DNA of 64,000 bases from Porites lobata. Lineage: Eukaryota > Cnidaria > Anthozoa > Scleractinia > Poritidae. The notes below the pieces were generated by a model, which was not told where the DNA came from, ran no database searches, and saw only the letters and a list, made by a program, of their open reading frames with translations. The position numbers were made by a program, and so were the translations under genes. Shown here piece by piece: positions 42,315 to 55,300 of the stretch (positions within the stretch are counted from its first letter, which is position 1; each line of letters begins with the position of its first letter). The stretch covers positions 5,106,001 through 5,170,000 of the forward strand of contig CALNXK010000013.1 in the NCBI GenBank assembly GCA_942486035.1, written 5' to 3'.

Positions 42315-45300
42315 TTAGTCATCTTCAATGAAGGTCATCTGGCCTGGACCTCCCTTCTTCATGTATCGTCTGAAAAATAACAGTCAGTACAATTTAACCA
42401 AGAGATGGAAGTTGTACTGCAACCAGGGATGGTATTAACCTGTGTGACAGTTTTCCGAAAGGGAGTAAAGGTGAAATAGGGCACGCGAAAACACGAACGG
42501 CGCGCGTTTTTGCGTTTCACGCGCACGATGTGCAAAATGTTGCAATGAACGTTTAACAGGGGCTATGACTGTCACGCTATTTTCTTTCTTTTTTAGAACA
42601 AAACTAACACGTGGCTTCGCGTCAATTGAAATCCAAAAAGAGTGTTGCAGTTTTTTAATGCCACGCCAGCAAATATCACCAGAAAATTATTACGTTTAGT
42701 ACCTCTCTGATGAAGTCAGTTTGATATCTTCTTTAAAACTCTACAGGGCATTTTTTTGTAAGAGTAAAGGTACTAAGTAATGAGTTCAACACAGAATTGA
42801 CTTAAAACAGCGCGGGATATCCTCGTGACAGCTACAATGTTGGACAAAACTGTTGAGAAAATTGTATAGTTGGACAGCATTTTTCTAAACATCGTAGCTG
42901 TACCGGTTCTTCCCTCTCCCCCTTCCCCTGAAAGCAATGTTGTTGTGTATTCAAAAGAAAGCCTGATCTCTAGGTGTTTTTTGGAAGCAACATTGAATTG
43001 GGGGAAGGGGTTTTCTTTCCGCAAAGGCGTCGGTTTGGAAATAGTTTTGTTGCGTAGGAAAGTGGACATGATGGGGAAAACTTTCTCAAGTAGTTTTGTC
43101 CGGAATTGTAGCCTGCGTAGCATGGCGGTTTTGGTTGAGCGCGCTAAATAATAAAGGCGGGCGAGGGCAGAGAAACCGCGAGGAGACTGGGGCAGGAGCA
43201 ACTTTTCTCGCGGCTTCGCCGCTCGTTCGCGCGCGCTTCGCCGCTCATTCGTGCTCCCGACAAAACCGCCAAGCTACGCAGGCTACGTGACAGCCCCATT
43301 TAAGGCCACGATTCAAATAGAGATTACCAAAACCCCGACTACAACAAAACACACTAGGTAAGCCAAAATAGTTTCTATGGTATTTGTATTGTGTTTAAAC
43401 CGTTCATTACCTGTAGGCTTTGAACTTGTTACTTTGAGCAAGTTTAATTCTCATTTCTTCTTCTTGTTCAGTTTTGTACTCCTACGGAGAAAATCAAGAG
43501 GGCGATCAAAAGTACGTCAACACGCAGAAAACGTCTCTGTTCCGCTACGCCTTCTATTAAGGATGAAACTTACTGCCGTTTTCCCCACGCAGTATTGCAA
43601 CAATATCAAATTTTATTCTCCAGTGAAAGCAGCGCTGTTGAATTTAATTTAGTAAAATCCAACTAGTGGTCTATTATCAATGCTGCGTTCTGATTGGTTG
43701 AGCTACTACTAGGCTATATGTTATAGCCCACTAGTAGCGAAAAGCGCCGGATTTTTGGCGGCAAAAAGGATTAGAGTCTTGCTTTAAGTTGTTTTGTCTA
43801 GATATTTTGGACCAACTAGTTGATTCTGCTAAAACAATTATTCCTCTCGCCCTCATGGCCTCTGAGTCAATAGCCCATTCGGGCTCGAGGACTAATTGTT
43901 AAATATTGGAATATGTGAAAAAAGAATGACGGATTTTATGTGCGTGGAACACACAATGTGATGGACAAAATAGGGGTTATTTTGCTTCTCTAGCAGACTG
44001 CAAAAAATCCATCGAAGTCAAATTCAGTTTGTGCACTCTGTCCGGCCTATAACTAAATTTGTCCACAGAACAGCTTTTACACGTAAGAGTTACTGTCTTT
44101 GTGATAAGTTTCTATGACAATAAAAGATTTATTGCAGGCGACAAGGGGAGCCCACAGTCCTAATCTGAACCAACAGGTTGTTATTATGCATGCGTCGCAT
44201 GTATGTAAGAAGCATTCGTTTGGACTTCCACTAAGAGTGAATGGAATGCAAAGAACGCACTCTGATCACACGTGTTCGAACCTCAAGTACCTTCTATCAC
44301 TCGTTTTAACATTCTATCAAGTGAAAGTTACGCAAAGAACCAGCGTTGGAGCAAGAGCGTTTTGACCTCCGATTAGAAGCAATAAAATCGCCTGCACTCT
44401 CTAACCTTTGGTTATTTACTAGTATTAGTCATAGATTTGAATCAGTCATAGGTCATAAGTTCAAATCCTGTCTGGCATTCAGGATTTTTTGCACTGTCCC
44501 GCGCCCACGACGACATCTCTCACATCCATTTCTGAACTTAACCTTCACCACCTTTCATTCTTAAGGAGATTTCTTTTCTCAAGAAGATTTAACTTACTTG
44601 GAAGTTAGAATCAATCCACAGCTGGCGTGAGAAGAATACTTTTTTCTCCGCAGCATCTAAAGCATCCCAGTGTATGGAACTCAATCCCAATTTTTTCCTT
44701 ATAATGTATTGTTTCTCTTCATCACCATACTCCTCCCCACATATGGTAAATTTCCAGTGCCAGCGCAACAGCCATGTAATGTAGCATAAAATCGTATAGG
44801 GACTAAAAAATAGAAAGAAAAATTGAGTTAACAATTTTGAGCGAGTAGTTGCTAAGAGATAAGGATTCTATTGTCACAGAATAATATTAAGAAAAAACAA
44901 CAACTACAAAAAACAAACAAACAGTTAAAAGCTTTTATTATTCATTCAAAATATTTCCCCGATTCTGACTGGCTAAAAGCACACGCATAATTCACCATTA
45001 CCAGTTACTGATGACCAAATTTGGAGGAATTTTGTGTTTAACGAGGAAATGACGGCAAAAATGCAGCGTTCTTGCAGGTTAATGCACCATTAACCGAGAA
45101 GACCTGGGGATGAGGTTGAGTTGTTTTGGTTGTGAAAACAAAAAATGGCGGACATTTCACTCGTTTCAAGGGTAAGAACTAAGCGAAATTATAGCTAAAA
45201 ACATGGCAAGAACGGCAAGAACACAACTCGAAGGGCGACATCTGCTATTTGGAGAATATTTGCGGAGCTGAACAACCCTAAACGTGCACTATCGATATCA

Positions 45301-48300
45301 CTTAACATCGATGGGGGTAAGCATGTTTTAGCTTTGTTTTTAAACTAGGAATTATTTTGAATGAATAATAAAACAATTATTGAATTCGGCTTTCGTATCA
45401 TATGAACATAAGATACTCAGCCTCATTCATTAATTGTTAATTAATTGTCCCAAAAATACAGCCTCTACATTGTACTCATCAATCCTCCTTGTGAAGAGGG
45501 ATGGCTGTATTTGAAGGCTTATATTGTAGGTAAAATTATTGACAACTCACAGAAAAACAATCCTCAGCCAAAGGACATCTGTTATTTTTGGTTTACTGTA
45601 ACCTCCCCTAAGAAAACAATAAAATATTAGGTCTGAGAGACTATCAAAGAGAAACAAGGCATAGAGTTACACTGTACATGTAATTACATAAATCAAGTTC
45701 CGTATAAACCGCAGCCAGGCGCCTTGGATTGACTCCTCAAAAGTTCCTTTCTCTTCACGTCAAATTTTTAAGCCAAAACTTAAACAGCGGTACTGAGGGG
45801 CTTTTATTACAAACCAATCCATTTTGCTTTGTTAACTCACTTTTAGTTTAAGACTTTCAAGATGATAAAACACAATCTTAAATGTAAACATGGCAAACAG
45901 CTTTCAGGGGCTAGTAATTAGCAGGACTTTAAGGAATACTTCAACCATGTTATTTTTACTTGCCTAATTGAGGCAATGAACGAAATGCTGTGTGTAAACA
46001 TGAAAGTTGACCAAGATTCAACTTTTATCTTTATGCAAGACCTTTCAGCCATATGTTGCATCTATTTATTGGGCTGCCCGTGAGGGCAACACCCAATCAA
46101 GAATTACCTTCCATCTACATCAAAAAAAGACGAAATGGTGGATGGAACTCCCAGAAGGCTTTGCATGTCTCATCCCTCTTTCAACGGGGCCGATTTTTGG
46201 GAAGGGACGGATCATTCTAGGATGTCTGGCAAACAGACTTTGAAGTCCATTAAATTTTGGTAGGAACACAAAATTATTGTGTGGGGTCAAAACATCTCCA
46301 GATCGATCAATTGATCTTTGCACCCTGCGGGAAGCATACCACTAATTATTTTGTGTCTTTGGGGATTTTTATGCATCAGGGAAACAGGACGCAGAGGTAA
46401 CAAAATCACTGCATTTCCACTACAAGAGTAAGCGACCAGACAAAGTGTCCGTTATCCAAGGACTTGATGGACAAAGCCTATTTTGACTTTTTGACTGGAC
46501 ATTGTCTGTTGACCAGCCATTACACATTATTTTCAAGCCCTGCAAAGTCTATTAAGGTCATTGAGCTTTGCAATACTTGTACATCTCAACACAACAAAGT
46601 TCATCGCGGGAGGAAGGTGTGGAGTTAAAATCATCAAACTCACCTGATGTCCAGAGAGTTTTCTACAACTTCTCTGAGTATGGATTCCTCTTCTTCCTTT
46701 ATTTCTTCCTGTAACCAAAGACAAAAGAGTAAAACAGTCGTAAGTCGTAAGACTTAGTGGGGTGGTCAGTGGCACTTTCTTAAGCTGCACAGTATGTGGC
46801 CACAAATGGCCACCAAGGCCGTGGTGTTGAGTTCAAGGTCAGTGCTCACGTGAATAGAAGTACATGAATACATACACTGTATGTACCTTCAGCGTTTTCC
46901 ACAACGCCGATGCTGCCTTTTTGTGCTGCATGCTGAGAAGTTAGCAAAGACATATAACAAGAAGAAATTTCATGAAAGAGGAGTTTTCGATAAGGTAAGC
47001 AGACACTTCCTTTCAGTTTATAATCCACAATAATTATTTAAACACTAATTGTTCTCCATTTCTCTCATGTATTTTGTCACTATAGTGGTGCAAAGCATGT
47101 TTATCAGCTTACTTTATCAGCTTACAGAGGGTAGTGCATAGCTTGTCATCTGGAAACTGTTATAAGTGTAAACTGTCATGTTGTCATGAGCTTATCTGAG
47201 CAAGTGTCATGTAGTTGAATTCAATATTAGTATTGTTTACTGTGTGGTTCAATCAAATTTCCACTAACATGATTCTATGGTGATTTCCTCTGTTGATACT
47301 CCAATTAAAAGTCCTATCTTATTTACAAACGCACATACCATTCAGTAATTTATTAACATGAAGGCGGTCCTCAACATCAATCGATTTATCGCAAATGTAA
47401 ATACAATGTTTGCCCACACTTCCTAAGTATTGGAACTACGGCTAGTATATAGTCAGCCGGGTAGACATCCCTATCTTTGGAAAAACTTATAAAGAATCTT
47501 CAGTGATTATCTTTTCTGCAGCAAAAGTGGACATCTATCTTAAACTTACAACCAAATTATTGAGAGAAACAGTTGTACCTTAGATTTCTTTCCCTTTTTC
47601 AAGTTATTTAAGAGGCCTTCTTCTCTTGCTCTCTGCATAGCCTTGTTTCGATATTTTGGCATTGTTAAGGCATACTTTACAGCTTCATTGTAACGAGACC
47701 AGCCATGAAGATACTGAAAAAGGAGAAATCATCTAAACACTCTTGAAAACAATATTCAGATTGTCTTATAAATCTAAGTCTTGGGTTTACTTTAATACCA
47801 ACCATGGAAAATACATTATTATCACTGGTACTGGTTTAGTGTAGCCAATATGGGTCAGTTGTCTCTTGACAAAAAATTTGAAGTTTCTTGATTGGGTCTT
47901 CATAATAATATAAATGGCCACGAAAGATGTACGTGGCAATTTTTTCTGGGATATTGCCTTACAGTTTGTAAGAATTTTCACCTGGCTATGGCCCTGGTGT
48001 CACCTGTTCATTATTATAAAGTTTTGTTTGTATTATTAATGAATAAATGAATATTATATTTTATTATTTATTTAATAAGCAACTACACATCACCCATTAT
48101 TATCATATTTATTACAGAACTGTACATTGCTGTACTGTACCTGCAGCAAAGATACAACTGTTATAGACACTGCTATGACCACTCGTACATCCACTTTTGG
48201 AGTAACTCGTCTTCTGTAGTAACGATAATAGTGTCCATATGTCTCCTCTGTTGAAATTAAGACAACATGTTTCAGGTTAATGCAATTCAAACAGGACAGA

Positions 48301-51300
48301 CAGCAAATTGTTGTTGCTTGAAATATCTATGTCATAAGTTCTATTCATCAGTGGGATGCCTAAAATGTGCGCAATTTCACAACAATTGTGAAACCCATTA
48401 TTGGTTTTGACTCCATTCAAGTCCACCATACTTGAATCTCCAAATTTATGCAAAGGAGCATGGATCACCCATGCTGCCAGCACTGTGAACAGAACTTTCA
48501 GGGTCATAAGGGCTGTCACTTTGCTGTTAAGGAGGTGGGAAATGTCATAATTATCATCTTTCTCCTCCTCAGCATCATAAGGCTGAACAAGAATAAACAA
48601 AACTAAGGCTAAGAATTTAATGCTGAATTTAATGCTAACAAGAAAAATCTATTGTTTTCTATCAACGTCTTGCATTAGTTTCGGCACGTGTGAAATTCAG
48701 ATGTTTGAACCGCGCCTAAGGCCCATTGGCATTTAAAATGTACAGGCCATCTGATATTACGCGATGGTGTGATTTCGCACTATTGACCTCAAATCGCATC
48801 CGATCGCACATTTCGAGGAAAATCAAATAATTTGTAAAAAATGCTAAATTCAAGTAAAGTAAACAATGAATTCTAACTTTAATTAAACATTTTCCCAATC
48901 TTAATGTTATTTAAGGTGATTTACCACTAAAGAAAGCCTTGCAAGACATCTGAAACCTTGTAACTGTGTCATGTAATATTAAACAAGGGACCTTTTTCTT
49001 TTCCGGGTCAAGATAATCAGACAAATTTCACAATTTTGTTTTGAAATAGATGTTCTATTATTCCTTTACATTCAAATTCAAATTGCCTGTTAACAACAAG
49101 CGGGTTTTCTCCTGTGAAACCTGGTAAAACAATGTAATTAGCCTGAAAAAATTGCATAATTTATCCATGATAGTCCTATATTATCACACAATCTACCCTG
49201 AAAATATCCCACAATTTCTGATTTTTTGTCGCACCCTATCAGATGGCCTGAATGTATGTCATGCTCCAGCTAGCCATACTGAAGTCAAAATTGATTTGAT
49301 CCAAGGAAGATGCAAAATAACAACAGTGGGACTCAATGGAAGAATGAATCATGGATCCACAGACCTTCGTATTACGGAACAATAATTTTTTTTGGTAATT
49401 TTTGTACATGTAAAGTATATGGAATGGTACCTGGGTGATCCAACATGTAGTCATAATCTGCTCTTTGTTCATCATCTTTTAAGACCTGAAATATTTGTCA
49501 ATATCACTATCAAGGACCTCCCTATTGTTTACTCTACAGGCTGTAAAATATCAGCTGAACATTAAAGATATTATCAAATCATAAAGATATTATCTTATTA
49601 GGGATAAACTAAATAAAAGTGATAAAAAAATTTATTCAATTTTGAACATTGCATTATTTTGTATATTTTTTACCTCATAAGCTGTTGCAATAAGTTGAAA
49701 TTTAGCTTCAGCGTCTTCACCCTATAAATCAAACAAGGATGAAATATAATAAAAAAGTCTGATCCTGTTTTATCACACCACTGACAGAAATAGATGTTAC
49801 TGTATGCTTGAAGAAAAGAGAGTATGGATCTTACCAAACTTATGAAAATATGAATGAGAATGCAGTATAAAAAACACTATTCTGGATAAATGTTTAGTTC
49901 TATACTATGTACATGTACATAAAACTCATACAGTGAAACCCCGCCTTATGGCCACCTCAGTAATAATTATGGTCACCTCGTTATAATGGTCACTTTTTTA
50001 GGCTGCCAGCAAAACGGCCATACATTTTCTTGTAAAAAACCCTTGTTAATACAGTCACCCGTTGAAACGGCCAAATCTTTTTGGCCCATTGGTGACTGTA
50101 TAAACGAGGTTCCACTATAACAAATTTGTAACCTTAACAACAATCATCTCTCTATGGCCATTTAATAAAATTGCTTTGTGTTGGTGGACTATCTACACAA
50201 GTAATTCACTTTTATGTTAACCTCTACAAGGGATACAACTCCACAGTGGAAACTGCCAAAATATCCAAAGTAAACTCATCCTCAGTCATAGCCAGATACA
50301 TTTTTGACCAGTAAAATCTGTTCTCAGTTTAAAATGGTAAATGGCCAGGGCCGGTGTGGTCTAAAGCTAAGTTAAGATAACCCAGGGTTGGTGCAATAAG
50401 CTTAATAAGCAAATTCAGTTTAATTCTTGCTATTGCAAGAAAAGGAAACCAAAAAAAAAACCCCGCGTTATCACTAATCAGCCTTCAAACAACTAAGCCC
50501 TGGTTGAAAAATCACTTCAACATGACTTTATTATTCCTTCAAATCAATAGGTATACCCAAGTTACAGTTGTACCTCACTTTGTATATTCCACATTTTTGT
50601 TCTGAACACAGTTTTCCTTATACATTTACACCTCAACAATGACAATAAAACAATTTTATTGGTGTCATTGTACACTTTTATTGACCCCAACAGCCAACCC
50701 TTTACAAAAGCCACTTAGTTTGACTGTTGTTTGAGGTATAACATTACTTGTCCAAAAAACAAATTTTTTTTCCTAGCTTAGAGAATCAGATCACCTTTCA
50801 TTCCCAACATATCGACAGAACAGCAGTTGATTTTTGTAATTTTTTACTGTAAATCAAGAGAATAAGGTAAATATAGGTATTAACCTTCTTGACTGAAATT
50901 GTTTGACCCAAAATAAAAGCCAATATGCTGAATGTCTCATGACTCTCCTCTTTACACTTGTCTTAAGATCAGCTGTAACAAATCTTTTTGCATTAAACTT
51001 TCATTAACGAAAAAGGTATGTAGTTTTGCAAGAATTGAAGCCAAAGAGGCTCAATATAATACCTTATATCGATCAGGATGATACTTCCGAGCAAGTTTCC
51101 TGTACGCTTTACCTATTTCACCCTAGAGAGAAATTAGAGCAACTCATGTCAGAAAAACTCTTGTAGTGTGATTAAGCTGTGATATTTTAATAGTACCGCC
51201 AACATCTGCAGTCTATATCACAACAGGTAAGAGTAAAACACTTTAACAACAACACACCTGTTTGTTATATACTAAAACAGATATCAGACAAAAAGTTAAG

Positions 51301-52072
51301 GATTGTATTATTTATTAATAATTTGCTTTTTTGGCAAGAAAGACCCTAGAATCTAGATATAGGTGCTATCTGTCTTTTAATGCATTAACACTGGCATTTA
51401 CGTGTTAATGCATTAATTAAGACATCTCAAAAGGCTGACGCAAAAAGGAAATGTATTTGTGGAAAACACACAAGGGCAAGCTGATATCAACAGGGCTAAA
51501 TCTACACAGCTGTGACTAAAATTAGACATTTTGCGCATCAAAGAGATATTTTTCTTTAAGAAGGCTTTAAATATTTACTTGTAAGGGTATTTTAAAGCCA
51601 CTATATTAACACTGTATTTGCATAGTAATGGGAAAAAAATGAAAATCGTTTTATTTAACATTCTAAATCATCAAAGTAGTAACCACGAAATCATGGCCAA
51701 GACGGAAATCGCGGTTAACAACTGATTATAACGTAACAACATTTGGTGAAACTTACTTTCGATGACTGTCTGTAGACACCAAGAACTAAAAATCAGAAAA
51801 CAATCAAATCAGTTTAGGAAGAATTAAATTTCACTTAATTGTTTTTTAACACAGCCAATTGAACTGGAGAGTCCCCGTTGTAAAATTCCGGAAAATTCAC
51901 AATCTTAAGTCGTAAGATCAAGAGTTTTAAGTTGACAAAAATAAACAAAAACTTTCTTACCATCGTAGCAGTTTTCTGTTCCACAATAGAGGCCCTCGAT
52001 AAAGCCATAAACTGAAGAATTAAATAAAATAAGAGGAAGAAAACAAGCAAAAATTAGCCTGCAAATTAACAT
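42315..52072 (-). CDS. DNAJC25: DnaJ homolog subfamily C member 25 (ER membrane J-protein), complete, 12 exons
   Basis: Minus-strand exons: 51961-52072, 51757-51785, 51063-51122, 49674-49721, 49431-49485, 48141-48247, 47579-47713, 46644-46708, 45551-45607, 44598-44802, 43411-43481 and 42315-42369. All are GT-AG and sum to 999 bases (332 residues; human about 360). A signal peptide (1-23) is followed by GLYCGTENCYD and a J domain with HPD at 62-64 (KLARKYHPDRYK), the Hsp70-ATPase trigger. Then YDYMLDHPEE, a membrane segment after TPKVDVRVV (about 114-137), a Lys-rich stretch, GGYSKPKI, a second hydrophobic segment (about 212-232), FTICGEEYGDEE and the family C-terminus GPGQMTFIEDD. The J domain should face the ER lumen and recruit BiP. 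The gene is divergent from the SDR gene, with start codons 304 bp apart. Introns carry several MITEs. Confidence 0.95.
42833..43110. mobile_element. MITE X: TACAATGTTGGACAAAACT ends, last DNAJC25 intron
   Basis: TACAATGTTGGACAAAACT (42833-42851) and its complement AGTTTTGTCCGGAATTGTA (43092-43110) match at 16 of 19. Second inner palindrome: CCCTCTCCCCCTTCCCCTGA against TTGGGGGAAGGGG. Left flank CGTGACAGC (42824-42832); its partner lies not at the right end but beyond the adjacent MITE, at 43286-43294. Confidence 0.65.
43109..43285. mobile_element. MITE of the TAGCCTGCG family, copy 3, abutting MITE X
   Basis: TAGCCTGCGTAGCATGGCGG and its complement at the right form a near-perfect TIR of about 25 bp. 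GC-rich hairpin interior with CGCTTCGCCGCTC repeats. It has no 9-bp duplication of its own; CGTGACAGC to its right matches the left flank of MITE X. Confidence 0.7.
48300..48550 (-). repeat. LINE-3'-type repeat fragment in DNAJC25 intron 5
   Basis: Minus-strand text GGAGTCAAAACCAATAATGG and CACATTTTAGGCATCCCACT aligns with 59270-59400. The 107-codon frame over it is incidental. Confidence 0.5.
49931..50119. mobile_element. Pogo-like MITE in DNAJC25 intron 3
   Basis: TA|CAGTGAAACCCCGCCTTAT at the left, TAAACGAGGTTCCACTA|TA at the right, with 'ggccat' and 'ggtcac' blocks in both orientations. TA flanks fit pogo/Tc1-type insertion. Confidence 0.55.
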
Positions 52073-52376
52073 GTTCCCTTCCCCGTGATGAAAGAAATGA
52101 AATTGGCAAAGGTAAGTCAGCGGTTATCAACAAGTGGTAAATATCCCATGAAACCTTTCGAGATATATTACTGGATCCCAGTCTCTTCAAGGAAGTTATC
52201 TGGCAATCAATGGAGAAGACCTAACAAAGAGCAGGTACTAAAGTTTACTACTAAAGTACGTACAGTGTTGGTGTAGGAGTGTAAACGACAACAAGATTAC
52301 GTGTTGGTATCAGAAACAATTTGGAGACAACTATTTTTGTAAGGTTCACTCGCTACCTCCTTAAACTACAGAAGCC
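52073..52376. promoter_or_regulatory. Divergent promoter region, DNAJC25 / HSD17B14
   Basis: 304 bases between oppositely directed start codons. No TATA box was seen on either side. The short ORF at 52085-52276 has no support as a gene. Confidence 0.5.
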
Positions 52377-55300
52377 ATGGCCTCGTCTAACCTGAGGTAT
52401 CAAGGGAAAGTTACAATTGTGACCGGAGGCACACAAGGAATTGGGGAAGGAGTTGTCAGAGAGTTCGGTAAGGGAGAAAAGTCAAATATCCGCAGCATTA
52501 TTTAACTTTAGGGGTTGCCTCTCCTTTAAAATTTGGGGTGATATATTTTACGGGAGGGCTGTTATGCACCTATCATTTTTCGGCCATCCCGTGGCGGGGC
52601 GGGGGAGGTCCTGCGTAAATATAACTTTGCATGGAGAGTTTAATAGAGGGGGTTTTGAAAGATTACCCAGAGATGGGGGAAATGAGGGAGGTTTGGTTTA
52701 CCGCATCCTTGCCGAATTGGGCCGATTTTACAGGGCTCGCACAGTCTTGAAAATTCCTTGAATTTTAGGGAAAGTCCTTGAAAAGGCCTTGAATTCTATT
52801 TTTCCTTGAAACGCCCTTACATTTTTGTGCAAGTCCTTGAATTTTCTTCAACTGTGAATGTAGTGGCCTGGAAAGTGTTGTTTAATACGTTTTGGTTGTC
52901 CAAGACAGACGATAAATCATGCAATTAGCTCAGCGAAGTTAAAGGTGATTTACATAAAGTGGTTTTTGTCTTATGGAATAATAACCATCAATATAAGACT
53001 GTGTAGCATGCATTTGTAATCGAGTTATAGTGCAAATGAACTCGCATCAGAATGCTTGCTGATACGCAGGCTAATTTAAGGCCAGTGAACAGAAAAATTT
53101 AGAGAAGTTGTTGGAGCAAACAGTTCGAGCCTTAAAGTCCTGTTAAAATGAACGGTGAAAATGTTTTTTTTTGTGCAATCTGTGAAATCACATTCCTGGT
53201 AAAATGGTCCTTGAAAATTGAATGTGGCCATTGAAAAGTCCTTGAAAAGTCCATAAAAAATCATTGTGATTTTTGTATGAACCCTGTTTTAAGTTGTCTT
53301 AAATCAAGGATTATATAGACCACTCGTCCAGATGATTGCGGGCTTACCTCTCTCCTAGTGGTGAAAAAATGGCTGATTCAACGGACTGTGTAATCTCAGG
53401 TATTCTTTTGTAAATCCATTTCCGTTGTGTTATTTCTTGTATATGCTTCTTCTTATCATGCCAGGCCAGGTGAGCTGGGTCATTATAGTGGCATCTCAAG
53501 TTTACGGCTGTGGTTTTATGTTTTTCAATATGATACCCCTCTAGCAGGGTCTGAAATTGCGACCAGCTGGTCACCAATGCTCCTAGAAATTGAGAATTGG
53601 CAACCAAAAATTAAAGGCCTGCTGACTAAAAAAGTTTGAAGCAGCCGTTCAAGAATTGGAGGATTTTCCGTTTTTGTTCAAACTTGACTTACAGGTATGT
53701 TTTACCCTGCCAACATCATGCAACCGTTATTTCAGTGTTTTAAAATGTTTCGTGTTCAGAACAGTTGAATGGCTGTTTTCGTGGCTGTCGTATTGTTTAC
53801 AGCGGTTGCTGCTCTGACCGATATAACTTTATGGGTGCATTTTATACACACTCACTTTCTTCTTGCTATGAATATTAACATCACTTTTCCCGGTGCTTTG
53901 CAGACTGTGCAAATTTAGGTGACAAAGAAGCAGCTAAAGATTTTTTTAAGGGGTAGATTGATCTTGCCATGAGGAGAAAAGATGTTGGTAACAACATGGC
54001 GGCTTCGGTCTGTAATCGACAGAATGTGACTCATGTTTCCCTAGCTTTTGTGGAAGAAAAGAAAGTTTTGACATGATGAACGAATAAAGGAGTAGAGGAG
54101 CAGCTGGTTATATAAATCATTCTACCTTTATGGCTTAAATTCCAGAACAAATTCCTTTTTCTCTTCGAAAAGCCATCATCTTGAAACAAAACCAAAAATT
54201 CAAGGTTATGCCATCACCGGGAAGTTGGTCTGTTTTTGCATGAGCGTAAAATGTCTAAAACATTCTTTCTTTATCATGTTGTTAAAGAAAAGGAAAAAAT
54301 TTCTGGTAACCACTTTGTACCATCTGTAGGCATTTTTATTAACTAGCCAGATTGTGCCTGTATCAAAAAGTTATTTTCACACCCTGTCTAGGAGGAGGAA
54401 TTTCTTAACTTTGATTGCTCTGTGTCCCACAAGTTCCCTTCCTTGCCTGGGGTCCCCCCCCCTCAGGGGATGGCAGATGATAAGTGCATTATTCACTCTC
54501 CTCCAGTGGGCCGAGTGTGCTTTTGCACCTGCCTACTAAGGATGATGAGTTTTTTGAAGAAGGGTTTGAATTTTTTCTTTAAAGAAACCATCAAACTCTA
54601 GATCCTTTGGACAGTCTTCCTCACAGGCGAGGTTTCTAAATTTGTTGCGTGTGTAGGGCATGGAACGTAAGTGGATGTTCTAAGAGGTCTGCAAATTCAG
54701 ATTTGCCATTTGTTTTCTGTTAGCATACTGTTGTAATCTGCCATCAGTAAGCAATTTTATCTGAAGAGTGCTGCACAAGTTGTGCAGTACAAAACTAGTC
54801 AGGGGTGTAGCTACCTGTATGCATGGTGCACTTGGTATCCAAAAACGTTGAGGAGAAAAAATAAAATGAAACAAATATAACAATACAAAAAAATCAGTTT
54901 CCAGTGACGACATTTACTGGTGAACTGAATCTTGAATGATAATATATTTATAGAAATGGCGGTAAAATAGTGGGCATGGCAAACTCGATGCTGTAAAGCT
55001 TGAAACAATAATTGTTTTCACCTTGGCCTGTCTTAGCAGTTATACAAAATAAGGCGAGGGTTTGCAAGACATGTATTTCTAGTTACTTGTGCACTTAACC
55101 TTCGATTGTAACAAACACACAGACACTACAAAGCGTTGTCAACATGCACACACATTGCACATGATTCAAAAAAATTCTTGTGATCATCATGTAGCTTTTG
55201 TCATTACTCTGTAGGTCATGATGTACATGACTAAATTTTCATTTGATTACTATGTCTTGACCTTCACTTTTCTTCTGTGACCCTTATCAAAAAGGGGAAA

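Noticed and set aside
45151..45180. First exon MADISLVSR with donor
   Set aside because: Lies inside a DNAJC25 intron on the opposite strand with no following exon; too short to support.
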